Virus record (IMG/VR): IMGVR_UViG_3300046466_000080
Coordinates: 1 to 32,084 of that record
Reading direction: 5' to 3' (one strand)
DNA: 32,084 bases
Source of the DNA: a virus
Part shown: one piece after another, positions 23,591-30,253 of the stretch
Layout: each line of letters begins with the position of its first letter
Position numbering within the stretch: the stretch's first letter is position 1
Notes under the pieces: generated by a model
Database searches by the model: none
Seen by the model: only the letters and a program-made list of their open reading frames with translations
What the model was told of the DNA's origin: nothing
Program-made: the position numbers and the translations under genes

Positions 23591-24433
23591 TTAGTTTTCC
23601 AAAGGGTCATATAAATCCCCAATGATTTCAGGTAGTTCCATTTCATTTACCTTAAAACTAAATGTATCAAACGCATAACCTCTGCTTCTTTTGCATTTAA
23701 CTGTTATCCATTCTTTATTAACTGTGTTTGCTTCTAATTGTATTTGTAGTTCTGCTTTTTTTTCTAAAAAACTTCCAAGATGACCTGTAGGTTTATCACT
23801 TCCAAAGTTAGAATGTATCACGCACATAATATGTATGTTATATTTAGATGACCATTCCATAAGTCTTTGAACACAAGCATTAGATTCTTCAATGTTATTA
23901 ACGTCTGCACATAAGTCTGCAATACCATCTACAATAAGTAAACCAGCATTTTTAGCTTTATGTTCTAAACAATAATCTATAAATTCTATTCTGTCTTTAT
24001 AACCAATAGTTCTTAAACCATAAGTCAAGTAGTTGTCTGATGTTCCCGCCATTTCAGCAATTCTTTTAAATACTCTTTGACAATGCCACCGACCTTGTTC
24101 TGTATCTATGTGTATTAACTCTTTGCCTTGTCTATGTCCTTTTAAATTACCTCCGAAATGATTTTGGTCTGATAAGTAAACTGATGCAAGTAATGATATA
24201 AAGAATGTCTTTTTAGTCTTTGGAGGAGCTTGTATAAAACTAAAGTTCCCATAAGTTCCTAAGGGTATTGGTAAAAGCATATCTTTATTTCTTCCTTTTA
24301 TTAGTGTTTCTCCAAAAGACAATGCTACTGGAGGATATTCTAATTTTTCATTTACATCTATTGTACAATCTTCTTCTATTGATTGCATTGCAAGATATTG
24401 TACTGTTTGTTGTTCGTCTAGTCGTAGTTGCAT
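23591..24433 (-). CDS. RepA-like hexameric helicase / RecA-fold ATPase, 280 aa
   Basis: RecA-fold ATPase of the RepA (AAA_25) type. Walker A is QAPPKTKKTF at residues 68-77, a degenerate P-loop with lysines in place of the usual GK, and Walker B is LLIVDGIADL at 165-174. ELIHIDTEQG at about 105-114 matches the acidic catalytic strand, and HIMCVIHSNFG near 206-216 is the sensor histidine motif typical of RepA/DnaB-like ATPases. It lies between SSB and the sigma factor and is probably the replicative helicase or helicase loader. A terminator just upstream separates it from SSB. Confidence 0.75.
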   Translation of the reverse strand: MQLRLDEQQTVQYLAMQSIEEDCTIDVNEKLEYPPVALSFGETLIKGRNKDMLLPIPLGTYGNFSFIQAPPKTKKTFFISLLASVYLSDQNHFGGNLKGHRQGKELIHIDTEQGRWHCQRVFKRIAEMAGTSDNYLTYGLRTIGYKDRIEFIDYCLEHKAKNAGLLIVDGIADLCADVNNIEESNACVQRLMEWSSKYNIHIMCVIHSNFGSDKPTGHLGSFLEKKAELQIQLEANTVNKEWITVKCKRSRGYAFDTFSFKVNEMELPEIIGDLYDPLEN

Positions 24434-24447
24434 TTGTATAAATATAT

Positions 24448-24475
24448 AAAAAAAAGGGGTCGTTTAAAACCCCTT
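24448..24475 (-). terminator. Rho-independent terminator after SSB
   Basis: Minus strand AAGGGG, a loop of about ten bases, CCCCTT, then a run of T, eight bases long on the A-run of the plus strand. It lies between the SSB stop and the helicase ATG at 24433, so SSB and helicase are expressed at different levels. Confidence 0.8.
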
Positions 24476-24502
24476 CAAAAAAATAAATTTTATTTTGTTT
24501 TC

Positions 24503-24796
24503 TTAAAATGGTAGATCATTAGATACTGGAGCTGTAGTATTCTCTTGTTCTCTTTCAGCTAACTTAATAATGTCGTTAGTCCATACTACTTTACCGTTAC
24601 CAAGATAGTTTCTTTGTACTTTGGCATCTCTTTCTTCTTTTGTTTGAGAATCCATTAAAGCCACGTTGTTACCGTATCTTGTATCGTCATTTACTGAAAT
24701 GGTTAAGTTATAATAAACTGCACCATCTTTACCTTTGATAAATTTTTCTTTAGGTAATTTATCTACCCTAATACTCGCATTGATAATTGCACTCAT
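24503..24796 (-). CDS. ssb: Single-stranded DNA-binding protein, 97 aa
   Basis: A short OB-fold-like protein. Residues 1-55 contain the strands of a small SSB (SAIINASIRVDKLPKEKF, then GAVYYNLTISVNDD), and VVWTNDIIKLAERE is near 70-83. The protein ends in NDLPF (93-97), the acidic-hydrophobic tip by which SSB proteins recruit partners. At 97 residues it is shorter than cellular SSB (about 150-180). It precedes the helicase gene across a terminator and follows the nuclease gene, in a replication and recombination context. Confidence 0.78.
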   Translation of the reverse strand: MSAIINASIRVDKLPKEKFIKGKDGAVYYNLTISVNDDTRYGNNVALMDSQTKEERDAKVQRNYLGNGKVVWTNDIIKLAEREQENTTAPVSNDLPF

Positions 24797-24820
24797 AATT
24801 TATTGATTTTATTAATTAAT

Positions 24821-25333
24821 TTATATTTTTTTTAAGCTATCTTTTTTATAAAAAACAAGAGGTTTAAATTTTTTTATACCATTATTATTTTTACCATCCC
24901 AAATTCTATGAACATTATTTAATTTTATAGTATAAAACCCTTCATATTTTCCTTTATGGTTAAATACAATCCAAACTTCTTTTTGTGTTTTTTCTTGTAT
25001 TTTTTTATATTCTTTAAAGTGTTTTAAGTCAAAACCTGTTTCTATTATTCCGTTAGTAGTATTCCATTGTTTTTTACTTTTTACTTCAATATAAATACTT
25101 TCTTTATTTTCGTTATAACAATCTAAATCAGGTAAAGTTATTTTGCCTTTTTTTGAAAGCAAAAAAGGTGCGTGTTCTTTATTAAATTGGTATAAAGGTA
25201 AAACAGTATAGCCAATATCTAATAATTTTAATGCTACTTCTTTTTCTCCTTCTTCCCCAAACTTTAAAAGTTTTTTAAAATTTTCCATCCTCTGCTCCAT
25301 AAGTAAACCAGTTTTCCCTTTTTTCTCTTGCAA
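24821..25333 (-). CDS. PD-(D/E)XK endonuclease-like protein, 170 aa
   Basis: A canonical nuclease core is visible: an N-terminal helix with GEEGEKEVALKLLDIGY (E30 a candidate metal ligand), then TLPDLDCYNENKE and SIYIEVKSKKQW, giving P68-D69 and E83-V-K85. The C-terminal half has strands consistent with the fold. I cannot tell a restriction enzyme from a recombination nuclease. The first possible ATG (25333) overlaps the methyltransferase by 58 bases; starts at M12 or M16 (25300 or 25288) would give a shorter overlap and keep the core. The overlap with an adenine methyltransferase gene suggests linked expression, as in restriction-modification pairs. Confidence 0.68.
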   Translation of the reverse strand: MQEKKGKTGLLMEQRMENFKKLLKFGEEGEKEVALKLLDIGYTVLPLYQFNKEHAPFLLSKKGKITLPDLDCYNENKESIYIEVKSKKQWNTTNGIIETGFDLKHFKEYKKIQEKTQKEVWIVFNHKGKYEGFYTIKLNNVHRIWDGKNNNGIKKFKPLVFYKKDSLKKI

Positions 25334-26390
25334 AATAATCTAATTTATAACCAGCAGTCATATTATCAACTTTAGTGTAAAATGCTTCTGGTTTTCTACT
25401 GTGTTCACGTCTTGGTTCTGTAATAATATCACGTTCTCCTGAACCATTTAAAATAGGATTACCTTTAGTGGCAAGTAAACAAAATTCAACTTGCATTCTT
25501 ATATTTCTACCCATACCCATTTTAACTTTATCCCATACTATTGTTGCTTTATAATTAAATCCCCAAGCATTTAATAAATCAAAAGAATCTTTTAAAAAAG
25601 CGTGAGTAGTCCAAAGAAACATAACACAATCGTTTTTTGCAGGAATTTTTATATTTTTTAATTCTTCTACTGTCATAGTAGGATAATCAACACCCCCACG
25701 ATTTCCGTTATCTTCAAATGATTTAGAACTACTGCCTCCACGTTCTGAATACTCCCAAGGTGGATCAATCGCTATTACATCATATAAACCATTTGGTGCT
25801 TTTAAACCTTTAGAAATTTCTTGTTTTATTTCTTCTATTTTTTCAAGTCTAATTTTCTTTTTTTCTTCTTTCTTAATTTCTTGGTAAGCTGCATTAATAC
25901 TTACTTCGCCTGTAGATAGTTTTGCTTTAACTTCATCTGTAGCTTTTTCTTGTATTTTTTTTACTTTAGCTATTGTATCGTGTCCAACATTAGCAACTTT
26001 ACCTATTTTTTTTATTGTTCTACCCTGTTCTGATTTAAGTACAGGGTTACCACTTAACATTCTTTCTTTAGCCTTGTTACTAAACACTTCTTCAAGTTGT
26101 AATGCTAAAACACTTCTTTGATAGTTGCTTAAATTTCTTCTACCAAATTGGTTTAGAATCATCCATTCTTTTACAGCTTCTTCATCTTTAAAATGCTTTG
26201 TTTCAGTTTGAATTTCTAAATCCCACTTCAAAGATATTTCATAACGGTTATGTCCATCTATAATAAAACCATTCCACACAAGTATTTTTTCTCTTATACC
26301 TTCATCTAAACAATTTTGTTCTAATTGCTTAAATTCTTCTTTAGTTAAAGCTGGTATTAAACTTTTAAATTCTTCTTTTATTTTTATCAC
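25275..26390 (-). CDS. ParB-domain plus MT-A70 adenine methyltransferase, 371 aa
   Basis: Fusion of a ParB/Srx-like N-terminal domain and an MT-A70 adenine methyltransferase. Residues 1-110 contain FIIDGHNRYEISL (42-54), the ParB nucleotide-binding box, and a QFGRRNLSNYQRSVLALQLE helix. About 122-170 holds a helix-turn-helix (IKKIGKVANVGHDTIAKVKK). The catalytic part starts near 203 with VIAIDPPWEY (DPPW at 209-212) and ends YFAREKRENWFTYG. ParB-MT-A70 fusions are common in phages and target N6 of adenine in DNA; the ParB part probably supplies DNA binding. Its stop is inside the nuclease gene, and it follows a 59-aa gene. Confidence 0.88.
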   Translation of the reverse strand: MIKIKEEFKSLIPALTKEEFKQLEQNCLDEGIREKILVWNGFIIDGHNRYEISLKWDLEIQTETKHFKDEEAVKEWMILNQFGRRNLSNYQRSVLALQLEEVFSNKAKERMLSGNPVLKSEQGRTIKKIGKVANVGHDTIAKVKKIQEKATDEVKAKLSTGEVSINAAYQEIKKEEKKKIRLEKIEEIKQEISKGLKAPNGLYDVIAIDPPWEYSERGGSSSKSFEDNGNRGGVDYPTMTVEELKNIKIPAKNDCVMFLWTTHAFLKDSFDLLNAWGFNYKATIVWDKVKMGMGRNIRMQVEFCLLATKGNPILNGSGERDIITEPRREHSRKPEAFYTKVDNMTAGYKLDYFAREKRENWFTYGAEDGKF

Positions 26391-26393
26391 TTG

Positions 26394-26573
26394 TTAATTT
26401 TTATTAATGTTTTCTTTTGTAATCCATTTTCCTTGATGGTCAATAACTGTATAGTTATGTTCCGTTAATAAAACTATAGCTTCATTTATTTCTTTAGCTG
26501 TTTTTCTATAGTGATTAAATATTTGATTCTCAAATGGATGATGGTCTTTTTCTTTATATATTTTGTCAGCCAT
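26394..26573 (-). CDS. Unknown small protein, 59 aa
   Basis: A 59-codon frame from the ATG at 26573, which lies inside the end of the possible annealing protein, to a stop three bases before the methyltransferase. The product is helical and polar: DHHPFENQIFNHYRKTAKEI near 10-29, then a LLTEHNYTVIDHQGKWI tail. No family recognised. Gap-filling position and overlap support it as a real gene. Confidence 0.6.
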   Translation of the reverse strand: MADKIYKEKDHHPFENQIFNHYRKTAKEINEAIVLLTEHNYTVIDHQGKWITKENINKN

Positions 26574-26994
26574 TGTTTTTGATTTTATTTATTAATTCTA
26601 CTTTTGTAGTTTTCTTTTTGAAAGAATCTGATTCATCTTCTCCAAAAACACCCAGTTCATAAAAACCAGTTAATTTTAATACAGCTCTTGACATAGCTCT
26701 TTTTTCTGCCATTTCAGCGACATACCAGCTTTGACAATTACCTTCGTTATAAGAAGCTCCTTTTAAAGCAGAACCAAATGTAATAATCTTTTTATTGTTT
26801 TTTGTGGCTATTGCTTTAAATACTGCAAAGTTAGTTTCACATTTAATTACTTCATAGTCTATAGAGATTTGTTCTATAGCTTGAATCTTGTCAATTCCTT
26901 GTCTTGTAATTATTGTGTAATGTTGATGTTTAAAAAAGTCATCTTTAGATAACTCGTACTTGTGATAAAGTTCTGCTAATTTTTCTTTGTTCAT
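26566..26994 (-). CDS. Possible single-strand annealing protein, 142 aa
   Basis: A 142-residue protein with HYTIITRQGIDKIQAIEQIS near 25-44, a beta strand with KKIITFGSALKG, and WYVAEMAEKRAMSRAVLKLT near 90-109, followed by GVFGEDESD. The last segment resembles the A-E-x-R-A-x-x-R-A helix of Rad52/Erf-like annealing proteins, and the gene sits close to NinG, the nuclease pair and SSB, where an annealing protein is expected. This is a pattern match only; the protein is short for the family and would usually be listed as hypothetical. Confidence 0.4.
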   Translation of the reverse strand: MNKEKLAELYHKYELSKDDFFKHQHYTIITRQGIDKIQAIEQISIDYEVIKCETNFAVFKAIATKNNKKIITFGSALKGASYNEGNCQSWYVAEMAEKRAMSRAVLKLTGFYELGVFGEDESDSFKKKTTKVELINKIKNNG

Positions 26995-27179
26995 AATCCC
27001 ATTAAGTTATTAGAATGTTCAACTTCGAGTTTAGCTTTTAAAACTTCATTTTCTTGTTCAAGTAAATCATTGTTCTTTTTTAACTTTTTGATTTCTTGTT
27101 CTTTGTTTTTAATAAAGTTTTGGTAAAATCCTACCTGAACATAGTGTTGTTCATAGGGTATGGTTCTGTTTTTAGTCAT
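26991..27179 (-). CDS. Leucine-zipper-like coiled-coil protein, 62 aa
   Basis: A 62-residue protein. Residues about 22-52 form a heptad coiled coil (KNKEQEIKKLKKNNDLLEQE, then NEVLKAKLEVE). It is the first gene after a terminator, and its stop overlaps the next ATG. No family recognised; small coiled-coil proteins of this kind often regulate or scaffold recombination proteins. Confidence 0.55.
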   Translation of the reverse strand: MTKNRTIPYEQHYVQVGFYQNFIKNKEQEIKKLKKNNDLLEQENEVLKAKLEVEHSNNLMGL

Positions 27180-27232
27180 ATATATAATTTTAAATGAATT
27201 ATAAATATAAACAATTTTTTTAATAAATAAGC

Positions 27233-27263
27233 AAAAAAAAAGGGCTAAAATAAATTAACCCTC
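27233..27263 (-). terminator. Rho-independent terminator after NinG
   Basis: Minus strand GGGTTAA, a six-base loop and TTAGCCC (one GU pair), followed by nine T. It separates the NinG unit from the genes starting at 27179. The AT-rich 50 bases after it probably hold a promoter, but I see no late-type motif there. Confidence 0.82.
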
Positions 27264-27306
27264 TTTTATACAAGACAAATGTAACAGAACACTATAAATA
27301 TAAAAA

Positions 27307-27696
27307 TTAGTTTAACTCTTTTATTAACATATTATAATGATTTATTAACTCGTGGATTTCAGTTGTGGAGAATTTAGTTATTTGTTTTGCTTTGTAATAA
27401 AGTGATTCTGCACATCCAGCTCCGTATTCTAAATCTAAATTTTTTCCAAATACAAATTGTTCTCCATACTTAAATACATTGCACCCTGCACATTGTACTT
27501 GACAATTTATTTCATCGAAACGAGTAGAATAATATTTACGACTTTGAAAATGACCACATTGTAATTTTTTCCAATGATCTTTTTTGCCACAAGTAAAACA
27601 TTGTGCTATTCCATTTTTAGCATAACGTTGTCTAATATATAAACTGAATACTTTGTCAAGTTTTTTAATTAATTTACTTCTTGTTAATTTTTTCAT
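27307..27696 (-). CDS. ninG: NinG/Rap-like recombination endonuclease, 129 aa
   Basis: Lambda NinG (Rap) family: a zinc-binding, HNH-related nuclease acting on branched DNA. Visible marks are FTCGKK (CxxC near residues 33-38), LQCGHFQSRKYYSTRF around 45-60, and QCAGCNVFKYGEQF near 68-81 with the second cysteine pair and an asparagine. Length is slightly under the lambda protein (about 204) because the N-terminal part is shorter. Its start overlaps the mini zinc ribbon gene, and a strong terminator follows its end. Confidence 0.82.
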   Translation of the reverse strand: MKKLTRSKLIKKLDKVFSLYIRQRYAKNGIAQCFTCGKKDHWKKLQCGHFQSRKYYSTRFDEINCQVQCAGCNVFKYGEQFVFGKNLDLEYGAGCAESLYYKAKQITKFSTTEIHELINHYNMLIKELN

Positions 27697-27796
27697 TTGT
27701 AGGTATAACGTTATTGCATTTACTACACAAGTAATAATAACCGTTTTGATTACTACCTAAATATAGCATTTTGTATTTACATTTTATACAATTCAT
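27674..27796 (-). CDS. Mini zinc ribbon protein, 40 aa
   Basis: A 40-codon frame starting MNCIKCKYKM, with cysteines at 3, 6, 24 and 27 and YYYLC before the second pair. The layout is identical to the 33-aa protein at 17400-17501. It overlaps the first codons of NinG. It lies just downstream (in transcription) of a long polypyrimidine tract. A nucleic acid or RNA polymerase binding role is possible. Confidence 0.6.
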   Translation of the reverse strand: MNCIKCKYKMLYLGSNQNGYYYLCSKCNNVIPTNEKINKK

Positions 27797-27803
27797 AATA
27801 ACT

Positions 27804-27849
27804 AAAAAGAAAGAAAAAGAAAAAAAACAAAAAGAAAAAGAAAGAAAAA
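27804..27849. repeat. Polypurine mirror repeat, 46 bp
   Basis: An A/G tract with a single C (27828). The G positions 27809, 27813, 27819 and 27834, 27840, 27844 are mirror images around 27826.5. Polypurine mirror repeats can form triplex (H-DNA). It lies eight bases upstream of the zinc ribbon ATG on the transcribed strand. Confidence 0.7.
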
Positions 27850-27950
27850 AGCCTACAAAAAAGAAATAATTTAATTACCTGTTCCAAGCACCGTCCATCT
27901 TTATTAGGTTGTGCAAGTTTTGCTATAAGCCAAACAAATATATAAAAATA
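27850..27950. other. Non-coding gap before the zinc ribbon/NinG unit
   Basis: Between the stop of the basic peptide (27951) and the purine tract I find no frame with a convincing start, no tRNA-like fold and no clear terminator. It may hold a promoter for the zinc ribbon/NinG unit. A frame open on the minus strand here (about 27780-27945) lacks a start codon and encodes poly-Phe, so I do not call it. Confidence 0.4.
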
Positions 27951-28085
27951 TTATTTACCTTGACCTTTATATTTCTTAAAATAGTTTTTTGAGCTTTTTA
28001 AGGCACTCATTTTACTTTTAGCGTGTATTCCCTTACGCTTTCTGGATTTGCTCTTATATGTGTTTATATTAATTCCTTTAGCCAT
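27951..28085 (-). CDS. Small basic protein, 44 aa
   Basis: A 44-codon frame that shares a base with the holin stop (TAATG). The product is about one third lysine and arginine: MAKGININ, KSKSRKRKGIHAKSKM and SSKNYFKKYKGQGK. I recall similar tiny basic proteins with HAK and YKGQG motifs in Bacteroidota phages. Nucleic acid binding is likely from its charge; the role is unknown. Confidence 0.65.
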   Translation of the reverse strand: MAKGININTYKSKSRKRKGIHAKSKMSALKSSKNYFKKYKGQGK

Positions 28086-28492
28086 TATTTCTTAATGATC
28101 TTTGCTGTTTTTTCTATACCTCTTGATGTAAAGTAAAACCCTAAACTCATTATAACTATCTGACCAAGCAAGTCTACATACTGATTAGCTATGTTAAATT
28201 CTCCTATGTTACCGTCTATTAAAGCAAATAGAGTATATAGAACTAAAGAAAATATAGTAAGCATAGGGCGTATATTCTTTGACAAGAAACTATCAGATGC
28301 CATATCTGCAGCGTGACGATTTGTTATTTCTCTTTCAAGATCAAGTTCAGCTTTTATAAATATCTCCTCCATCTCTTTTTCAAATTGAGCTTTTTCAACT
28401 TTACTAAAAGTATGTTTGTCTATAATACCAGATATTTTTTCTGCTATACTACCTCCTGCTCCTCCAAATAGTTTTGCTAAAATATTTTTCAT
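28085..28492 (-). CDS. 3TM-type phage holin, 135 aa
   Basis: Holin of the GTA-type 3TM family (PF11351-like). An amphipathic, glycine-rich head (ILAKLFGGAGGSIAEKI, 4-20) is followed by a charged helix with ELDLEREITNRHAADMASDS around 49-68, then hydrophobic helices NIRPMLTIFSLVLYTLFALI (about 73-92) and LLGQIVIMSLGFYFTSRGIE. The arginine-proline entry to the first helix is characteristic. It probably forms membrane lesions that release the M15 endolysin. The order in the operon is endolysin first, holin last, with a single-TM protein between. The start overlaps the preceding stop. Confidence 0.78.
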   Translation of the reverse strand: MKNILAKLFGGAGGSIAEKISGIIDKHTFSKVEKAQFEKEMEEIFIKAELDLEREITNRHAADMASDSFLSKNIRPMLTIFSLVLYTLFALIDGNIGEFNIANQYVDLLGQIVIMSLGFYFTSRGIEKTAKIIKK

Positions 28493-28794
28493 TTTAATTC
28501 TTTTAATATTACATATATTTCTTCTAATTCTTTTTCCATATACTCAATTTTTAAATCTTGTCTACCATCTGCAGGTAATGCTCCTAATTCTCCTCTTGGC
28601 CATTTAATTCTAAATTCATCATTTAAACTTTGATTATATTGTAATCGAACTACATCCATTTGTAGTGTAGCTATTTCTGCTGTTAAAGTAAACCAAACAC
28701 CTGCAATAGATAATATACCAACTATGATTCCAATTAAACTTTTTAAATCAAGTTGTATTTTAGATGATTCTACAATTTCTAAACTATCAGACAT
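28489..28794 (-). CDS. Single-TM coiled-coil protein of lysis block, 101 aa
   Basis: A 101-residue protein with one N-terminal transmembrane helix (LIGIIVGILSIAGVWFTLTA, about 20-39), a short coiled coil (EIATLQMDVVRLQYNQ), a WPRGELGALPADGRQDLK linker and a C-terminal helix. Topology N-in with a periplasmic coiled coil resembles inner-membrane spanins, but there is no recognised spanin motif and no outer-membrane lipoprotein partner is visible. It sits between the structural-domain gene and the holin, coupled to both, so a lysis role is likely. Confidence 0.55.
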   Translation of the reverse strand: MSDSLEIVESSKIQLDLKSLIGIIVGILSIAGVWFTLTAEIATLQMDVVRLQYNQSLNDEFRIKWPRGELGALPADGRQDLKIEYMEKELEEIYVILKELK

Positions 28795-29231
28795 TATTTT
28801 TTGTCAATTTGTTTTAATTTACTTATAGCCCAGTTAATACCAGCAGAACCACCCCACGCATCCCACATAAGACCCCCACATCCTTCTGAATAAGGAACGT
28901 CTTTATGTTGTTGATGTCTTTTAAATGATGCCATTCTTGCTATAGTATCTCTTGTTATTTTTTTTTTGTCTGCTAATTGTCTTGCTCTTACCCAGCCTAC
29001 TTGTGTTCCACATTTAGAACCATTTTTTTCTTTAAATGCTATAGCTCTTTTTGCATTGTTACTTGCACCTTGTGGATAATCGTTATATGATTCTAATTCT
29101 ACCGAACCCTTAAAAGCATCATAACACATTGCTATTGCTTGATCTTTATCGTGGTATTTCATAAGTTCTGGAACACAACGCATCATAAAATTCTTTTGTT
29201 GTTCTCCTTGCTTTTTTTTAGGTATCGGCAT
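28794..29231 (-). CDS. Conserved phage domain protein with GCGGLMWDAWGG motif, 145 aa
   Basis: A 145-residue protein. The head MPIPKKKQGEQQKNFMMRC resembles the start of many phage structural proteins of Bacteroidota; then come a YNDYPQGASNNAKRAIAFK segment near 54-72, GWVRARQLADKKKITRDTIA near 84-103, and ASFKRHQQHKDVPYSEGCGG with LMWDAWGGSAGINWAI near 106-136. This C-terminal domain is, from memory, often fused to portal or protease proteins; here it is a free protein in the lysis block. Its function is not known to me. Start chosen at 29231, overlapping the upstream tiny gene by 14 bases. Confidence 0.6.
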   Translation of the reverse strand: MPIPKKKQGEQQKNFMMRCVPELMKYHDKDQAIAMCYDAFKGSVELESYNDYPQGASNNAKRAIAFKEKNGSKCGTQVGWVRARQLADKKKITRDTIARMASFKRHQQHKDVPYSEGCGGLMWDAWGGSAGINWAISKLKQIDKK

Positions 29232-29379
29232 TATTATAAAATTTAAAATGTAATACTATAAATACTACATAAATGTTTAACTCTGTAAAGTCAGTATGCT
29301 CATCTTCTGGCAAATAACTAAAACCAATTAATATGCCAAGAGCAAACCTTTCAATTATAGCAAATTCTACTTTTTTCAT
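29218..29379 (-). CDS. Small hydrophobic protein, 53 aa
   Basis: A 53-codon frame from the ATG at 29379, which overlaps the endolysin stop (ATGA). The product has a hydrophobic helix FAIIERFALGILIGFSYL (6-23), an acidic turn PEDEHTDF and a second hydrophobic stretch ELNIYVVFIVLHFKFY. Two membrane-associated segments beside an endolysin suggest an antiholin or accessory lysis factor; this is inference. Confidence 0.58.
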   Translation of the reverse strand: MKKVEFAIIERFALGILIGFSYLPEDEHTDFTELNIYVVFIVLHFKFYNNADT

Positions 29380-29849
29380 TTACAGCTTTTACATTCGCCT
29401 GTATAAGTGTAGTATCTGCCTTTGCGTTTTATTTCTAAAACTTGTTTTCTGTTTTTCTTTTTATTCCAACTGACGTGAATCCATTTAGGTTCGCCTTCTT
29501 CGTTAGGATATTCGTTTATTAAAATATCAAAGTCTAAATTGTCTTTAATGTAATGAAGCATTTCTAAATTAGTTTTACCTCCTAAAGAATCTAAATCAAT
29601 AGCTAAACCGTCTTTATGGGCAGATGAAATAGCACCACCAATTCTTGAATTTAATTCTTCTGATCTATAAAAGCTGTTGATTCTTATAGGGTGGTCTACC
29701 CATTCTCTTAATGGCTGAAAGATTTTTTCTGCTATTAACTCCATATTTTCAATATGTTCTTTTTTAGGTTTATTTGATATACCTAAACGTTTTGCTGTTT
29801 CAGAACGTACTGCTTCCTTATAGCTTATGTTTTCGCTTATTTTCTTCAT
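29376..29849 (-). CDS. Peptidase M15-like endolysin, 157 aa
   Basis: Cell-wall peptidase that cuts the stem peptide at the end of infection. Residues 55-88 carry IRINSFYRSEELNSRIGG then SSAHKDGLAIDLDS: the SxHxxGxAxD zinc site (H78, D85), and PKWIHVSW (H125) supplies the third ligand. This matches the M15 (VanY/D-Ala-D-Ala carboxypeptidase-like) endolysins common in phages. There is no signal peptide, so a holin is needed. The C-terminus is basic and ends GECKSCK, a possible wall- or metal-binding tail. It is flanked by two small hydrophobic proteins, and its start lies inside the upstream membrane peptide. Confidence 0.88.
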   Translation of the reverse strand: MKKISENISYKEAVRSETAKRLGISNKPKKEHIENMELIAEKIFQPLREWVDHPIRINSFYRSEELNSRIGGAISSAHKDGLAIDLDSLGGKTNLEMLHYIKDNLDFDILINEYPNEEGEPKWIHVSWNKKKNRKQVLEIKRKGRYYTYTGECKSCK

Positions 29850-29988
29850 ACATTAAATACCATTTGTGAGTTGTGTACAGGATTGTAACTGTAAGTAGTA
29901 TTATTTTTAATACCATATCAATGTTTGTGAAACTCAACGTAAAAGCTGAAAAATTAATTGCATACAATTTCATATCCTGTAAACTCAT
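29818..29988 (-). CDS. Small membrane protein, 56 aa, lysis block
   Basis: A 56-codon frame that shares a base with the stop of the coiled-coil gene (TAATG). A short amphipathic head (MSLQDMKLYAINFSAFTLSF) is followed by one transmembrane helix (MVLKIILLTVTILYTT) and a basic tail (KWYLMYEENKRKHK). It overlaps the endolysin start by 32 bases. It could be a pinholin-like or antiholin protein; no family recognised. Confidence 0.6.
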   Translation of the reverse strand: MSLQDMKLYAINFSAFTLSFTNIDMVLKIILLTVTILYTTHKWYLMYEENKRKHKL

Positions 29989-30221
29989 TATTTATCTTCT
30001 TTGATTTCTTCATATGACCCATCCTTTAGGTCTATGTTTATTTTACCATATTTTTCTTCTAATGATTTCTTTGATTCTTCTTGTTTAGAAATTTCATCAG
30101 CGTACATATGATTTAAGCTATGGATTTGTGTACTTAACAATCCTATGTCGTGCTTAATAGCATTTAGCTTACCTTGTTGTTCTTGTAATTCTTTTAATTC
30201 TTCTTTTGTAATTTTTGACAT
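29988..30221 (-). CDS. Coiled-coil protein, 77 aa
   Basis: A 77-residue, highly charged helical protein. Residues about 5-55 form a nearly continuous coiled coil (LKELQEQQGKLNAIKHDIGL, then STQIHSLNHMYADEIS), followed by an acidic end. It begins 30 bases after the fibre stop and heads the lysis block. Being next to the fibre and coiled-coil in nature, a fibre chaperone is conceivable, but no family is recognised. Confidence 0.6.
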   Translation of the reverse strand: MSKITKEELKELQEQQGKLNAIKHDIGLLSTQIHSLNHMYADEISKQEESKKSLEEKYGKINIDLKDGSYEEIKEDK

Positions 30222-30253
30222 TTTATTAAATTTATGATTAAGATATAAATATA

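Noticed and set aside
27702-27711. Sixth copy of the TATAACGT core, five bases before NinG
   Set aside because: It lies inside the zinc ribbon coding frame, lacks the AAAA box 14 bases away, and its -10 part ends ACC rather than ATA.
27780-27945. Minus-strand open frame across the purine tract
   Set aside because: It lacks a start codon and is poly-Phe and Leu from the T-rich strand; no sign of a real protein.
27850-27950. tRNA or small RNA in the gap
   Set aside because: No cloverleaf, T-loop or strong stem could be drawn by eye.
29071-29079. Second perfect DnaA box (TGTGGATAA)
   Set aside because: It is inside the 145-aa gene and encodes a conserved-looking DYPQG segment, with no AT-rich stretch beside it; most likely chance.
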